Source: an uncultured Clostridia bacterium (GTDB lineage Bacteria; Bacillota; Clostridia; TANB77; CAG-508). From it: a stretch of DNA of 64,000 nt. Below the pieces are notes generated by a model that did not search any database, was not told the DNA's origin, and was given only the letters and a program-made list of their open reading frames with translations. Made by a program: the position numbers and the translations under genes. Shown piece by piece: positions 9,480 through 17,299 of the stretch (positions within the stretch are counted from its first letter, which is position 1; every line of letters starts with the position of its first letter). Where the stretch lies: contig CAPXSA010000027.1 in assembly GCA_948735595.1 (NCBI GenBank), positions 1 to 64,000 of the forward strand. Direction: 5' to 3'.

Positions 9480-9909
9480 GATAATCGCATTATCTATGTT
9501 GTGATAATATTTTTTTCGAAGTCCTACTTGCTGAAAGCCAAATCTTTGATATAAATTAATAGCTGACTGATTTTTTTCGTTTACTTCTAAAGTAATGCTT
9601 TGTATGTTTAGTCTTTTAGTAACTTCAAAGATTTTATTTAGCAATTTTGTGCCTATTCCTTTTTGTCTTTTATCTTTTCTAACTACAATATTCATAATAT
9701 TGACTTCATCTATTATTTTTAATATTCCTGCAAAACCTACAATTTCTTGATTTTGTTTTGCAACTATGTAGTAAGAATCTAAACCGATTTTTATTTTCTA
9801 ATTCTTCTTGCAAAGTTCCTACTGTCCAAAAATCATCAAAGTCTTCTGTTAATTTCTCTTTTATTTGATCTAAGTCAGACAGTTGCATTTTTGTTATTTC
9901 TATTTCCAT
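9450..9909 (-). pseudogene. rimI: Ribosomal-protein-alanine N-acetyltransferase RimI, frameshifted
   Basis: Two adjacent frames together encode one GNAT acetyltransferase of about 150 residues: the N-terminal part (9706-9909, MEIEITKMQLSDLDQIKEKL) and the C-terminal part (9450 upward, with the acetyl-CoA loop RKDKRQKGIGTKLL and NQSAINLYQRFGF). The frame breaks at the A5 run (T5 on the plus strand at 9788-9792); removing one base restores ELENKIGLDSYYIVAKQN. The gene follows tsaB by about 10 bp, the usual tsaE-tsaB-rimI order. Its last residues (MSQN) and stop codon lie inside a REP-like palindrome. The frameshift may be real or a homopolymer sequencing error. Confidence 0.8.
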
Positions 9910-9919
9910 CCTTATTCCC

Positions 9920-10558
9920 TCAGCTATTATTTTTTGCTTCTAAAGCTAGTTCTGCCTGAGATTTTCTTAAATAGACTGGAGATAAAATAGAAGAATTACC
10001 TGCTTTTCCATTTTTATATTTAGTATAACCAATTTTAGCCATAGTTATTCCTAATCCATCATTTTGCTCATTTACAATTTTATATTGTTTTTGTATTTCT
10101 TTTAATTTCTCATCCGTCAAATTCAAAAATGTCAAGTCTTCTTGCACCGTTTTTAAATTACCATTTTCGTCTTTTCTTATTTCATAATATCCTACATAAG
10201 CATTTTCATGCCCTGCATCAATAATAGCACATATCTTTCCTTCTGTTTCTAAACTATATGCTAAGGCTTCTAGTGAATTTACCCCAACCACTGGAATATT
10301 TTTACTATCCGCAAAAGCTTTTGCTGTTGCTATTCCTATTCTTACTCCTGTAAAAGAACCAGGGCCTAGACAACATATAATTAGTCCAATATCATCTAAA
10401 GATAGTTTGCTTTTTTGAAATGCTTCGTCTATCATAGGCATTAATTTTTGTGAATGTGTCTTCTCTTCTTCATTATTTAATTCAATTATTTTTTCTTCAT
10501 TTTGTGTAATTACTACAATTGCATTTTTAGAAGAAGTATCTAAGCTTAAAATTTTCAT
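9920..10558 (-). CDS. tsaB: tRNA t6A biosynthesis protein TsaB
   Basis: The 212-residue product starts MKILSLDTSSKNAIV and has the ASKHA-type motif CCLGPGSFTGVRIGIATAKAFA that defines TsaB (YeaZ). TsaB acts with TsaD, TsaE and TsaC to place threonylcarbamoyl on A37 of ANN-decoding tRNAs. It is 8 bp downstream of tsaE and upstream of rimI. It is slightly short at the C-terminus compared with the usual 220-240 residues. Confidence 0.93.
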   Translation of the reverse strand: MKILSLDTSSKNAIVVITQNEEKIIELNNEEEKTHSQKLMPMIDEAFQKSKLSLDDIGLIICCLGPGSFTGVRIGIATAKAFADSKNIPVVGVNSLEALAYSLETEGKICAIIDAGHENAYVGYYEIRKDENGNLKTVQEDLTFLNLTDEKLKEIQKQYKIVNEQNDGLGITMAKIGYTKYKNGKAGNSSILSPVYLRKSQAELALEAKNNS

Positions 10559-10566
10559 CTTTTCTC

Positions 10567-11016
10567 CTATTGAAACAAACTAATATATTTCTCTCCAAAA
10601 GGTTCTATTTGAAGTTCTCTATATTCTTCATTTTCGTTATCTTTTTGGAAAGTTACTTTGATATAATCTTTTGGCAAAATATTTTCTATCATTTCTCCCC
10701 ATTCTATGAGACAAATACCTTGTTCAAAATATTCTTCTCCACCTATTGCATAAAACTCATCTGTATCAGCTAAGCGATATACGTCGAAATGATAAATACT
10801 AGTATCTTTTGCATGATATTCATTGACTATCGTAAAAGTAGGACTAGAAATTTCATTTTCTAATCCAAAATATTTAAGTACCCCTTGAACAAACTTCGTT
10901 TTGCCTGAGCCAAGTTCTCCAGATAAAACCACAATGTCCTTTTTGGTTAGTTTTGATGCAAATTTTGAGGCAAATTCAATGGTATCTTGTTCACATTTTG
11001 AAATAAATCGAATCAT
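10567..11016 (-). CDS. tsaE: tRNA t6A biosynthesis ATPase TsaE
   Basis: This 149-residue P-loop ATPase has Walker A LSGELGSGKTKFVQG near residue 35 and the family motif SPTFTIVNEYHA, with FDVYRL and LIEWGE further on. It energises the TsaB-TsaD complex. It is first in the tsaE-tsaB-rimI unit. Length and start are typical. Confidence 0.94.
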   Translation of the reverse strand: MIRFISKCEQDTIEFASKFASKLTKKDIVVLSGELGSGKTKFVQGVLKYFGLENEISSPTFTIVNEYHAKDTSIYHFDVYRLADTDEFYAIGGEEYFEQGICLIEWGEMIENILPKDYIKVTFQKDNENEEYRELQIEPFGEKYISLFQ

Positions 11017-11131
11017 TTCACATCCCTTTCTTTTTCTATAGCATATTTTATCCCAAGTTCTTTATTTTGTAAAGAAAATTTAATAGAAAAATCGACGAAA
11101 AAAGAGGTTTTTTTCAAAATTTCTTCTATCC

Positions 11132-11160
11132 TTGCAATTTCAAGAAGAACGTGGTATAAT
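11132..11160 (+). promoter_or_regulatory. Sigma-A promoter of orphan gene
   Basis: TTGCAA (11132-11137), a 17-bp spacer and a perfect TATAAT (11155-11160) precede the gene at 11210. Confidence 0.75.
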
Positions 11161-11209
11161 ACCTAAACATAGTAACTATACTATAATATTTTTGAAGGGA
11201 AGGGCAGCT

Positions 11210-11575
11210 ATGGAATATTCAGCAAGAGGAGATATTGGAAGCTTTGACCACAGTGTTACTTTGAAAATGGCTGAACATTTTACTCCTGTCACCACTGTAA
11301 TTGAGCAGTCTTCTGGCACTCATTACAGCTTTCGGAAGTTCCTTTGGTCGGGCAATTGGGGAATTTGTAATGCCAATTGTAGCAAAATAATCGTCCGAGC
11401 AAAAGCCAATTATTCCTATGTAGACATTCTTGCCTATGCTCAATGTTTGGTTGCAGGTAATCCTCATTTTGGATGGGATATATACACCTTGTCTGGCATA
11501 TATGTTGGGCACATCAAGCCTATGTCGCTTGATAAAGCAACCAGATTCTTAGACGAACAAAGGCGCAATTCTTAG
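11210..11575 (+). CDS. Orphan hypothetical protein, GC-richer than neighbours
   Basis: The ATG at 11210 follows GAAGGGAAGGG with suitable spacing, giving 121 residues beginning MEYSARGDIGSF; an upstream in-frame start at 11132 would lie in the promoter and is rejected. The protein is rich in Ser, His, Trp and Cys, with no signal peptide, membrane helix or motif I recognise. It is a lone plus-strand gene between minus-strand operons, bracketed by its own promoter and a strong terminator. Base composition is visibly GC-richer than the flanks, suggesting different origin or constraint. Compare the genes at 23825 and 50061. Confidence 0.65.
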   Translation: MEYSARGDIGSFDHSVTLKMAEHFTPVTTVIEQSSGTHYSFRKFLWSGNWGICNANCSKIIVRAKANYSYVDILAYAQCLVAGNPHFGWDIYTLSGIYVGHIKPMSLDKATRFLDEQRRNS

Positions 11576-11591
11576 TATAACCTTTTCATGC

Positions 11592-11624
11592 AAAAGCCGA
11601 CTCTCTTTTAGGGGGTCGGCTTTT
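11592..11624 (+). terminator. Strong rho-independent terminator
   Basis: AAAAGCCGAC pairs with GTCGGCTTTT around a 13-base loop and is followed by a T-rich tract. It ends the 11210 gene and may also serve rplS from the other side. Confidence 0.9.
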
Positions 11625-11628
11625 ATTT

Positions 11629-12264
11629 TTATTCTTTTCCTTCTTCTACTGGAGCATCTTTTACAGCTTCAACAGCTTCTTCTTTTACAGTATCTACAGT
11701 TTCTTGTACTACTGGATTCTCTGTTTCAACAGCTGGTGCTTCTTCTGGAGCAGCTTCAGCTGGTGTTTCATCAGCTTTTGCTTCAACAGCTGCTTCTTCT
11801 TTTACTTCAGTAGCAGCTTCTGTAGCTTCTGCTGTTGCTTGGGCGTTTTCTACTACTTCTTCAGTAGCTAACTCTTCTGCTAAGTCTTCTTTTACAGTAA
11901 TTTCTACATTTTCAATTCTAGCACCTGTATTTTCTTTTGTCTTAGCAGCTTTACCAATTCTGTCTCTTAAGTAATATAGCTTTGCACGTCTAGCTTTACC
12001 AACTCTTACTACCTCTACCTTTTCTACTAATGGTGAATGTACTAAAAATGTTTTTTCAACACCTACACCATAAGAAAGCTTTCTTACTGTGAAAGTAGCA
12101 TTTACTCCTCCGTTTTGTTTTTTAATAATAATTCCTTCAAATACTTGAATTCTTTCTCTGTTTCCTTCTTTAATTTTTTGATGTACTCTTACAGTATCAC
12201 CAATTTTTAAATCAGGAATCTTATTTTTTAATTGTTCATGTTCAATTGATTTTATGATATCCAT
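11629..12264 (-). CDS. rplS: 50S ribosomal protein L19 with long Ala/Glu-rich tail
   Basis: Residues 1-115 are a normal L19 (IGDTVRVHQKIKEG, RIQVFEGIIIKKQNGG, KVEVVRVGKARRAKLYYLRDR). Residues 116-211 are a low-complexity acidic tail rich in Ala, Glu, Val and Pro, nearly doubling the usual length of about 115. The ribosome binding site AAAGGAGG supports the start. It is the last gene of the ffh-rpsP-khpA-rimM-trmD-rplS run. The tail has no recognisable motif and may be an unstructured extension. Confidence 0.95.
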   Translation of the reverse strand: MDIIKSIEHEQLKNKIPDLKIGDTVRVHQKIKEGNRERIQVFEGIIIKKQNGGVNATFTVRKLSYGVGVEKTFLVHSPLVEKVEVVRVGKARRAKLYYLRDRIGKAAKTKENTGARIENVEITVKEDLAEELATEEVVENAQATAEATEAATEVKEEAAVEAKADETPAEAAPEEAPAVETENPVVQETVDTVKEEAVEAVKDAPVEEGKE

Positions 12265-12283
12265 GATTTGAATATCCTCCTTT

Positions 12284-12949
12284 CTACTTTAATAAATCTG
12301 GTCTTTTTAATTTCGTTATCTCTAGAGACTTTTCTTGTCTCCATTTTTGTATATTTTCATGATGTCCAGAAAGCAATACTTCTGGTACTTTTTTTCCTCT
12401 AAATACTTCTGGTCTTGTATATTGTGGATATTCTAGAAGTCCATTTGAAAAAGATTCTTCCTTAGTGGATTCTTCTTTTAAAACTCCTTCTACATATCGA
12501 CTTACACTATCAATTAATACCATGGCAGGAAGTTCTCCTCCTGTTAATACATAATCTCCTATCGATATTTCCTCATCTACAATCTCATCCAGTACTCTTT
12601 GGTCAATTCCTTCATAATGCCCACATAATAGGATTAAATGTTCTTCTTTGGAAAGTTCTTGCACTTTTGCCTGATTCAATCGTTTTCCTTGTGGTGATAA
12701 ATAAATGACTTTTGCATTTTCTTTATTGGGTATGGAAGAATAGGCGTCATATACCACATCTGGCATCATTACCATTCCTGCTCCTCCACCATAAGGAGTA
12801 TCATCTACTTTCAAATGTTTATTTTTTGAAAAGTCTCTCATATTAATAAAATTAAATTCTAAAATATGATTTTTACTAGCCCTTCCTAAAATGCTTTGCT
12901 GTATTGGCTCAAACATTTCTGGAAAAAGAGTTAATACATCAAATCGCAT
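12284..12949 (-). CDS. trmD: tRNA (guanine-N1-)-methyltransferase TrmD
   Basis: This SPOUT-fold enzyme makes m1G37 in tRNA, which prevents +1 frameshifting. The characteristic motifs are visible: RFDVLTLFPEMF at the start, LLCGHYEGIDQRV in the middle, and SIGDYVLTGGELPAM forming the knot. At 221 residues it is about 20 shorter than many homologues, at the C-terminal end. It lies between rimM and rplS with spacings under 20 bp. Confidence 0.96.
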   Translation of the reverse strand: MRFDVLTLFPEMFEPIQQSILGRASKNHILEFNFINMRDFSKNKHLKVDDTPYGGGAGMVMMPDVVYDAYSSIPNKENAKVIYLSPQGKRLNQAKVQELSKEEHLILLCGHYEGIDQRVLDEIVDEEISIGDYVLTGGELPAMVLIDSVSRYVEGVLKEESTKEESFSNGLLEYPQYTRPEVFRGKKVPEVLLSGHHENIQKWRQEKSLEITKLKRPDLLK

Positions 12950-12962
12950 AGCGCGTTCCTTC

Positions 12963-13472
12963 CTACACTAATCCATCTAATAAATGGACAACTATTTTTT
13001 CTTGCTCTAAATCAATTTGTTTGATAACGTCTTTGATTGCTGGTAATAGAATTTGTTTGCCAAGTGTATCTTTGATAACATAGATATCACTAGCACCTGT
13101 ATTATAAATATCATCTACTTTCCCTAGTAGCTTTCCTTCCTCTGTGTACACTTCTAAGCCAATCAAATCAGCTATAAAGTAAGTATTCTTTGGAAGTTTT
13201 CTTGCTTTTTCTCTTGGAAGTTTTAAATAACAATTACGATATTTTTCAGCATCGTTGACAGTCTCAATTCCCTTTAGTTTTAATAATACTTGGTTTTTAC
13301 TATATTTTACTTCTTCAATTTGCATTTCTTGGAGACTTCCCTTTTTATCTACTAAAATCGTTTCCATTTCTTCAAATTGAGAAATATCATCTGTAAAAGG
13401 ATTTACCTTTACCATGCCTTTAATTCCAAAAGTGTTGACAATCTGTCCAATTTCAAAATATTGCTGTTTCAT
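12963..13472 (-). CDS. rimM: 16S rRNA processing protein RimM
   Basis: The 169-residue product has the N-terminal RimM domain (IGQIVNTFGIKGMVKVNPFTDD) and a C-terminal PRC-barrel (YFIADLIGLEVYTEEGKLLGKV...ILLPAIKDVI). It helps mature the 30S head and binds S19. The ATG at 13472 is preferred over a TTG one codon earlier because GAGGAG sits 5 bases before it. Part of the ffh-rplS operon. Confidence 0.94.
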   Translation of the reverse strand: MKQQYFEIGQIVNTFGIKGMVKVNPFTDDISQFEEMETILVDKKGSLQEMQIEEVKYSKNQVLLKLKGIETVNDAEKYRNCYLKLPREKARKLPKNTYFIADLIGLEVYTEEGKLLGKVDDIYNTGASDIYVIKDTLGKQILLPAIKDVIKQIDLEQEKIVVHLLDGLV

Positions 13473-13483
13473 CAAAACTCCTC

Positions 13484-13714
13484 TTAATTTACAAATTCTA
13501 CTTCAATTCTTTTATGTTCTTTTCCTGCTACAGATTTCATTATCATACGAATTGCTTTAGCCGTTTTTCCTTGTTTTCCAATAATTCTTCCCATGTCTTC
13601 TTCGGCTATTTTTACTACATAACTTGCTTTTCTTTCTTCTAAAGTTTCTGTAACAACTACTGCCTCTTTGTTATCTACCATGTTTAGAATAATGGTTTCT
13701 AAAATTTCTTTCAT
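13484..13714 (-). CDS. khpA: KH-domain RNA-binding protein KhpA
   Basis: This 76-residue protein is a single KH domain with the nucleic-acid-binding loop GRIIGKQGKTAKAIR. It matches KhpA (YlqC), the small partner of KhpB in Firmicutes, and is in its usual place between rpsP and rimM. Confidence 0.9.
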   Translation of the reverse strand: MKEILETIILNMVDNKEAVVVTETLEERKASYVVKIAEEDMGRIIGKQGKTAKAIRMIMKSVAGKEHKRIEVEFVN

Positions 13715-13734
13715 CTTGGTTTACCTCTTTAAAA

Positions 13735-13971
13735 TTACTTTGAAGCTCTTTCTACTAAATTCTTAACTGAATCTGTTGGTTTTGCACCATTTTTGATCCA
13801 TTGTTCGAATTTTTCATTGTCAATCACAATTGTAGAAGGTTCTGTCATTGGATCATAAGAACCAATTTTTTCGATGATTTTTCCATCTCTTGCTCTTCTA
13901 GAATCTGCTACAACAATATGATAGAATGGAGCCTTTTTAGCACCTTGTCTTTGTAATCTGATTTTTACCAT
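13735..13971 (-). CDS. rpsP: 30S ribosomal protein S16
   Basis: The 78-residue protein has the full S16 signature: MVKIRLQRQGAKKAPFYHIVVADSRR and KIGSYDPMTEP. Length is typical. The ribosome binding site (AGGAGGTGAAA) is strong. A structured intergenic element separates it from ffh upstream. Confidence 0.97.
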   Translation of the reverse strand: MVKIRLQRQGAKKAPFYHIVVADSRRARDGKIIEKIGSYDPMTEPSTIVIDNEKFEQWIKNGAKPTDSVKNLVERASK

Positions 13972-14061
13972 TTAATTTCACCTCCTGATATTTTAATTAT
14001 ATATATTAAAAATTAAAAACTATTTATTATGTAAAATGTTTATAATACGTTTGTCCTTGCT

Positions 14062-14136
14062 GTCCGCTCATTTCAAAAGCTAAACGCAAATATAAGAAAT
14101 GAGCGGAAGGCGCTCGCAAGCTCACCTTGCGCGGAC
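14062..14136. repeat. GC-rich structured element between ffh and rpsP
   Basis: A perfect 11-bp inverted repeat CCGCTCATTTC (14064-14074) / GAAATGAGCGG (14096-14106) is followed by a CGCAAG/CTTGCG hairpin (14115-14131). An outer pair GTCCGC (14062-14067) / GCGGAC (14131-14136) would compete with the base of the first stem. The 75-bp block is strikingly GC-rich against AT-rich flanks. It may be an operon leader, a processing site or a small dispersed repeat. Confidence 0.6.
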
Positions 14137-14156
14137 TGCACTTTATTATACACATT

Positions 14157-15509
14157 TTACATTTTAAATTTTTTTAAATCATTAGCATTTAAACCATTCA
14201 TTAGTCTTTTCATACTGCCCTTATCACTTTGCATTTTCTTCATCATTTTTTGAGTCATTTCAAAAGATTTCATGAATTTATTAATATCTTGAACGGTTGT
14301 ACCACTACCTTTGCTAATTCTAAGTCTTCTATTGCCATTCAGCAAACGCGGATTTTTTCTTTCTTCTTTTGTCATAGAACAAATCATTGCTTCTATTTTG
14401 ACAAATTCTTTATCATCCACTTGTACATCTTTTAGTTGGTTCATACCCGGAATCATTTTTAATATGGAAGAAAAAGAACCCATTTTTTTTACTTGCCTTA
14501 GCTGTGCTAAGTAATCATCTAAATCTAATTCCTTTTTCTTAAGCTGTTTCTCTAATTTTTCAGCTTCTGCCATATCAAAATTTTCTTCCGCTTTTTCAAT
14601 AATAGATAGTACATCACCCATTCCTAAAATTCTTTGTGTCATTCTGTCTGGATGGAATACTTCAATATCGCTTAACTTTTCACCAGTTGCTGCAAATTTA
14701 ATTGGTCTGCCTGTAATCTTTTTAACAGATAATGCCGCACCTCCACGTGTATCACCATCTAATTTTGTAAGTACAACTCCGTCAATTCCTAGTTCTTCAT
14801 TGAAGGACTGCGCAACATTAACTGCATCTTGACCCGTCATGCTGTCTACAACTAATAAGATTTCATGTGGTTTAACATTGGCTTTGACATTTTTTAATTC
14901 TGTCATTAATTCTTCATCAATGTGCAAACGTCCTGCTGTATCTAAGATTACTACATCATTTAATTTACTCATAGCAACTGACATTGCCTGTTTTGCAATA
15001 TGAACTACATCTTTGGATTGTTCATTGCTAAAAACTGGAATATTTAGTTGTCCGCCAACTACTTGTAATTGTTTAATAGCTGCTGGTCTATAAATATCAC
15101 ATGCAACTAATAATGGCCTTTTTCCTTGTTTACGAAGTAAATTTGCTAACTTTCCTGCGGTAGTTGTTTTACCAGAACCTTGCAAACCTACTAACATAAT
15201 AACAGTAGGAGGATTTGGTGTAAAATTCACTTTGCTTTCTGTTCCTCCTAGCAATTCAACCATTTCATCTTTTACAATTTTAATAACCTGTTGCCCTGGT
15301 GTTAAAGATTTTAATACATCCTGTCCTAAAGCTTTCTCTTGTATGGTACTTATAAATTCTTTTACTATCATATAGTTAACATCCGCTTCAAGTAGTGCAA
15401 GTTTTACTTCACGAAGCATTTCTTTTAAGTCTGACTCTGTAATTCTTGCTTTACCTCTTAATTTCCTTGTAATATCTTGAAGTTTTGAACTCAGTCCTTC
15501 AAAAGCCAT
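14157..15509 (-). CDS. ffh: Signal recognition particle protein Ffh
   Basis: The 450-residue SRP54 homologue has the N-terminal helical bundle (MAFEGLSSKLQDITRKLRG), the G domain with GLQGSGKTTTAGKLA near residue 110 and DTAGRLHID, TKLDGDTRGGAAL, and a C-terminal Met-rich M domain (IPGMNQLK...MTQKMMKKMQ) that binds 4.5S RNA and signal peptides. It is co-transcribed with ylxM, as usual in Firmicutes. Confidence 0.97.
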   Translation of the reverse strand: MAFEGLSSKLQDITRKLRGKARITESDLKEMLREVKLALLEADVNYMIVKEFISTIQEKALGQDVLKSLTPGQQVIKIVKDEMVELLGGTESKVNFTPNPPTVIMLVGLQGSGKTTTAGKLANLLRKQGKRPLLVACDIYRPAAIKQLQVVGGQLNIPVFSNEQSKDVVHIAKQAMSVAMSKLNDVVILDTAGRLHIDEELMTELKNVKANVKPHEILLVVDSMTGQDAVNVAQSFNEELGIDGVVLTKLDGDTRGGAALSVKKITGRPIKFAATGEKLSDIEVFHPDRMTQRILGMGDVLSIIEKAEENFDMAEAEKLEKQLKKKELDLDDYLAQLRQVKKMGSFSSILKMIPGMNQLKDVQVDDKEFVKIEAMICSMTKEERKNPRLLNGNRRLRISKGSGTTVQDINKFMKSFEMTQKMMKKMQSDKGSMKRLMNGLNANDLKKFKM

Positions 15510-15554
15510 CTTTACACCTCTTTCGTTTTCTTTTAAGCATTTTGTTTTGAGAGG

Positions 15555-15902
15555 TTACGCTAAACAGCTTAACTCTTCTCTAACGTGGTTTAAGATCTTT
15601 TCCACTTTTTTATCAGAAGATGTTTCTTCAATTTTGCTTAATTCTTCTAGTATTTGTTGTAATTGTTTTTCTTGTTTCAATGTTTTTTCCATAAATGCTA
15701 GCTTTTCTTCTAATTCGAAAAGTTTATTTTCCCCCTTTTTGATAATATCTCTTACTGCCTGTCTTGTAATTTGATGATTCTCGGCAATTTCAGAGAGTGA
15801 TAAATCATTGTTATAGTAATCATTGATTACTTCATATTGTTTGTCTGTTAGCATTTTTCCATAAATTTGGCATAATAGACTAACCTTCACATTTTTTTCC
15901 AA
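15555..15902 (-). CDS. ylxM: YlxM/p13-like helix-turn-helix protein
   Basis: This is a small DNA-binding-like protein (about 115 residues) with a sigma-70 region-4-like helix-turn-helix (LTDKQYEVINDYYNNDLSLSEIAE, then ITRQAVRD) and a coiled C-terminus. YlxM is always paired with ffh and is thought to influence SRP assembly. The TTG at 15902 is preferred because AGAGGTG lies 6 bases before it; the alternative GTG at 15911 overlaps that site. Confidence 0.9.
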   Translation of the reverse strand: MEKNVKVSLLCQIYGKMLTDKQYEVINDYYNNDLSLSEIAENHQITRQAVRDIIKKGENKLFELEEKLAFMEKTLKQEKQLQQILEELSKIEETSSDKKVEKILNHVREELSCLA

Positions 15903-15954
15903 TGACTTCACCTCTTCTTTTTTCCTAGGTTTTCAAAATATTCTCAAAAAAATA

Positions 15955-15987
15955 ATATTAGCACTACTTTTTTTGTAATGCTAATAT
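15955..15987. promoter_or_regulatory. Inverted repeat overlapping the ylxM promoter
   Basis: ATATTAGCA (15955-15963) and TGCTAATAT (15979-15987) form a 9-bp inverted repeat with a 15-base spacer. It touches the -10 region of the ylxM promoter and is followed on the minus strand by a T7 run. It could be an operator or a terminator for minus-strand transcripts arriving from upstream. Confidence 0.45.
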
Positions 15988-16016
15988 ACTTTACACCATT
16001 TTTTTAGATTTGTCAA
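15988..16016 (-). promoter_or_regulatory. Promoter of ylxM-ffh operon
   Basis: On the minus strand TTGACA (16011-16016) and TAAAGT (15988-15993) are separated by 17 bp. A TATATT lies five bases further on as an alternative -10 with a longer spacer. Confidence 0.55.
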
Positions 16017-16130
16017 GGGGTTTGGAAGATTTTTCTATTTGTAATCTAGTTTTGGAAATATTTTTTCAAAACTATTATTTTTCTACAACTATTAGAAATA
16101 AAATTATTTTCAATTTTTTCAAAAAACCTC

Positions 16131-16159
16131 TTGACAAGCCGAACAATATTTTGTATATT
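16131..16159 (+). promoter_or_regulatory. Promoter of YgjP-like gene
   Basis: TTGACA (16131-16136), 17-bp spacer, TATATT (16154-16159). A TTAGGAGG ribosome binding site follows at 16194-16201. Confidence 0.75.
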
Positions 16160-16209
16160 ATACGCAAACACCGATTCGTAAAACAATAATTTGTTAGGAG
16201 GTATGAATT

Positions 16210-16743
16210 ATGAATATTTTAAACATTGCTATTAATAATGGAGAAGCTGCTATCACTGCACCTTGGAGTTGTTATACAGGTACTATTTCTATTCTAGGAA
16301 CTATCCGTGAATTTCGTTTATATTACAAACATGTAAAAGCTTCTACTGTTAACTTTATCAACCATATTATCGAAGTAATACTTCCTAATAAATTTAAAAA
16401 AGCTAAAACAAACGACTTATTAAAAATTGTAGTTGCTAAATTATATGATAAAATTGCAGAACAAGAAATTGAAAGAGCAATGGAAAAAACAAGATTGTTA
16501 TTAGGTTTTGCTCCTGAAGATTTTACTATGAAAAGATTTAAAAATGGGCAAATTTCTAAATGCTATACAGATGAAAAGAAAATTGTAATTAGTCCTGATA
16601 TTGTAAAATATGATAGAAAAACTATTGAATACATTATTTTACATGAGTTTTGCCATTTAAAATACAAAACACATAGCAAAGGCTTTTGGCAAATGATGAA
16701 AACTTATATGCCTAATTATGAAAAATATGAAATGAGTATATGA
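16210..16743 (+). CDS. YgjP/SprT-like zinc metallopeptidase
   Basis: The 177-residue protein carries LHEFCHLKYKTHSKGFW, in which His145, Glu146 and His149 form an HExxH site and His155 is a likely third ligand. This matches the YgjP (DUF45, M48-like) family. The N-terminal third does not resemble the usual family start and has no clear counterpart. It has its own promoter and an excellent AGGAGG site. Substrate unknown. Confidence 0.8.
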   Translation: MNILNIAINNGEAAITAPWSCYTGTISILGTIREFRLYYKHVKASTVNFINHIIEVILPNKFKKAKTNDLLKIVVAKLYDKIAEQEIERAMEKTRLLLGFAPEDFTMKRFKNGQISKCYTDEKKIVISPDIVKYDRKTIEYIILHEFCHLKYKTHSKGFWQMMKTYMPNYEKYEMSI

Positions 16744-16750
16744 CAAACAT

Positions 16751-16785
16751 AAGAGCAAATCTCTATTAAAAAGAAATTCGCTCTT
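16751..16785. terminator. Hairpin between convergent genes
   Basis: AAGAGCAAATCTC pairs with GAAATTCGCTCTT with two mismatches. It lies between the plus-strand peptidase and the minus-strand folA and probably ends both. Confidence 0.6.
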
Positions 16786-16790
16786 ACCTC

Positions 16791-17285
16791 TTACTTATTT
16801 ATTCTTTCATAATTAATATATTCATAATCATATGGATTCTTCTCATCTTTGAGACCATTTTCTTTTAATGTTATTCTCCATTCTTCTTCATTTACTTTTG
16901 GAAAATACACATCACCTTCAAAATCTTGATAAATTTTGGTAATATACATTTTATTGACATATGGCATTAATAATTCATAAATACTAGCACCACCAATGAC
17001 AAAGTTTTCTTCTTCTGATTGAATATATTTATCCAATAACTTGATGTCTGATATCACTTCTACATTTTCATCTTGTATTTCTAATCTATTACTCTTGCAT
17101 AAAACAATATGTTTTCTGTTAGGTAATACTCTTCCTAAAGACTCAAAAGTTTTTCTTCCCATAATAATAGTATGACCAGTTGTTAGCTGTTTAAATCGTT
17201 TTAAGTCTTCTGGCAAATGCCAAATTAATTGGTTATCTTTTCCTATTACATTATTTTCTGCAACAGCTACAATAATACTTAACAT
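16791..17285 (-). CDS. folA: Dihydrofolate reductase
   Basis: The 164-residue enzyme begins MLSIIVAVAENNVIGKDNQLIWHLPEDLKRFK, with the substrate-binding Glu/Asp and Trp/Leu loop of DHFR, then GRKTFESLG and VIGGASIYELLMPYVNKMYITKI for NADPH binding. It regenerates tetrahydrofolate consumed by ThyA, whose gene is 14 bp upstream in the same operon. Confidence 0.97.
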   Translation of the reverse strand: MLSIIVAVAENNVIGKDNQLIWHLPEDLKRFKQLTTGHTIIMGRKTFESLGRVLPNRKHIVLCKSNRLEIQDENVEVISDIKLLDKYIQSEEENFVIGGASIYELLMPYVNKMYITKIYQDFEGDVYFPKVNEEEWRITLKENGLKDEKNPYDYEYINYERINK

Positions 17286-17299
17286 ATTTTTCTCCCTTT

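Noticed and set aside
9450..9909. TGA or other stop-codon recoding to explain split genes
   Set aside because: The breaks are frame changes, not in-frame stops, and TGA works as a normal stop elsewhere (for example at the end of the 16210 gene).
14062..14136. SRP RNA gene near ffh
   Set aside because: A GGAA occurs, but the conserved SRP domain IV helix and the flanking sequence are not there.
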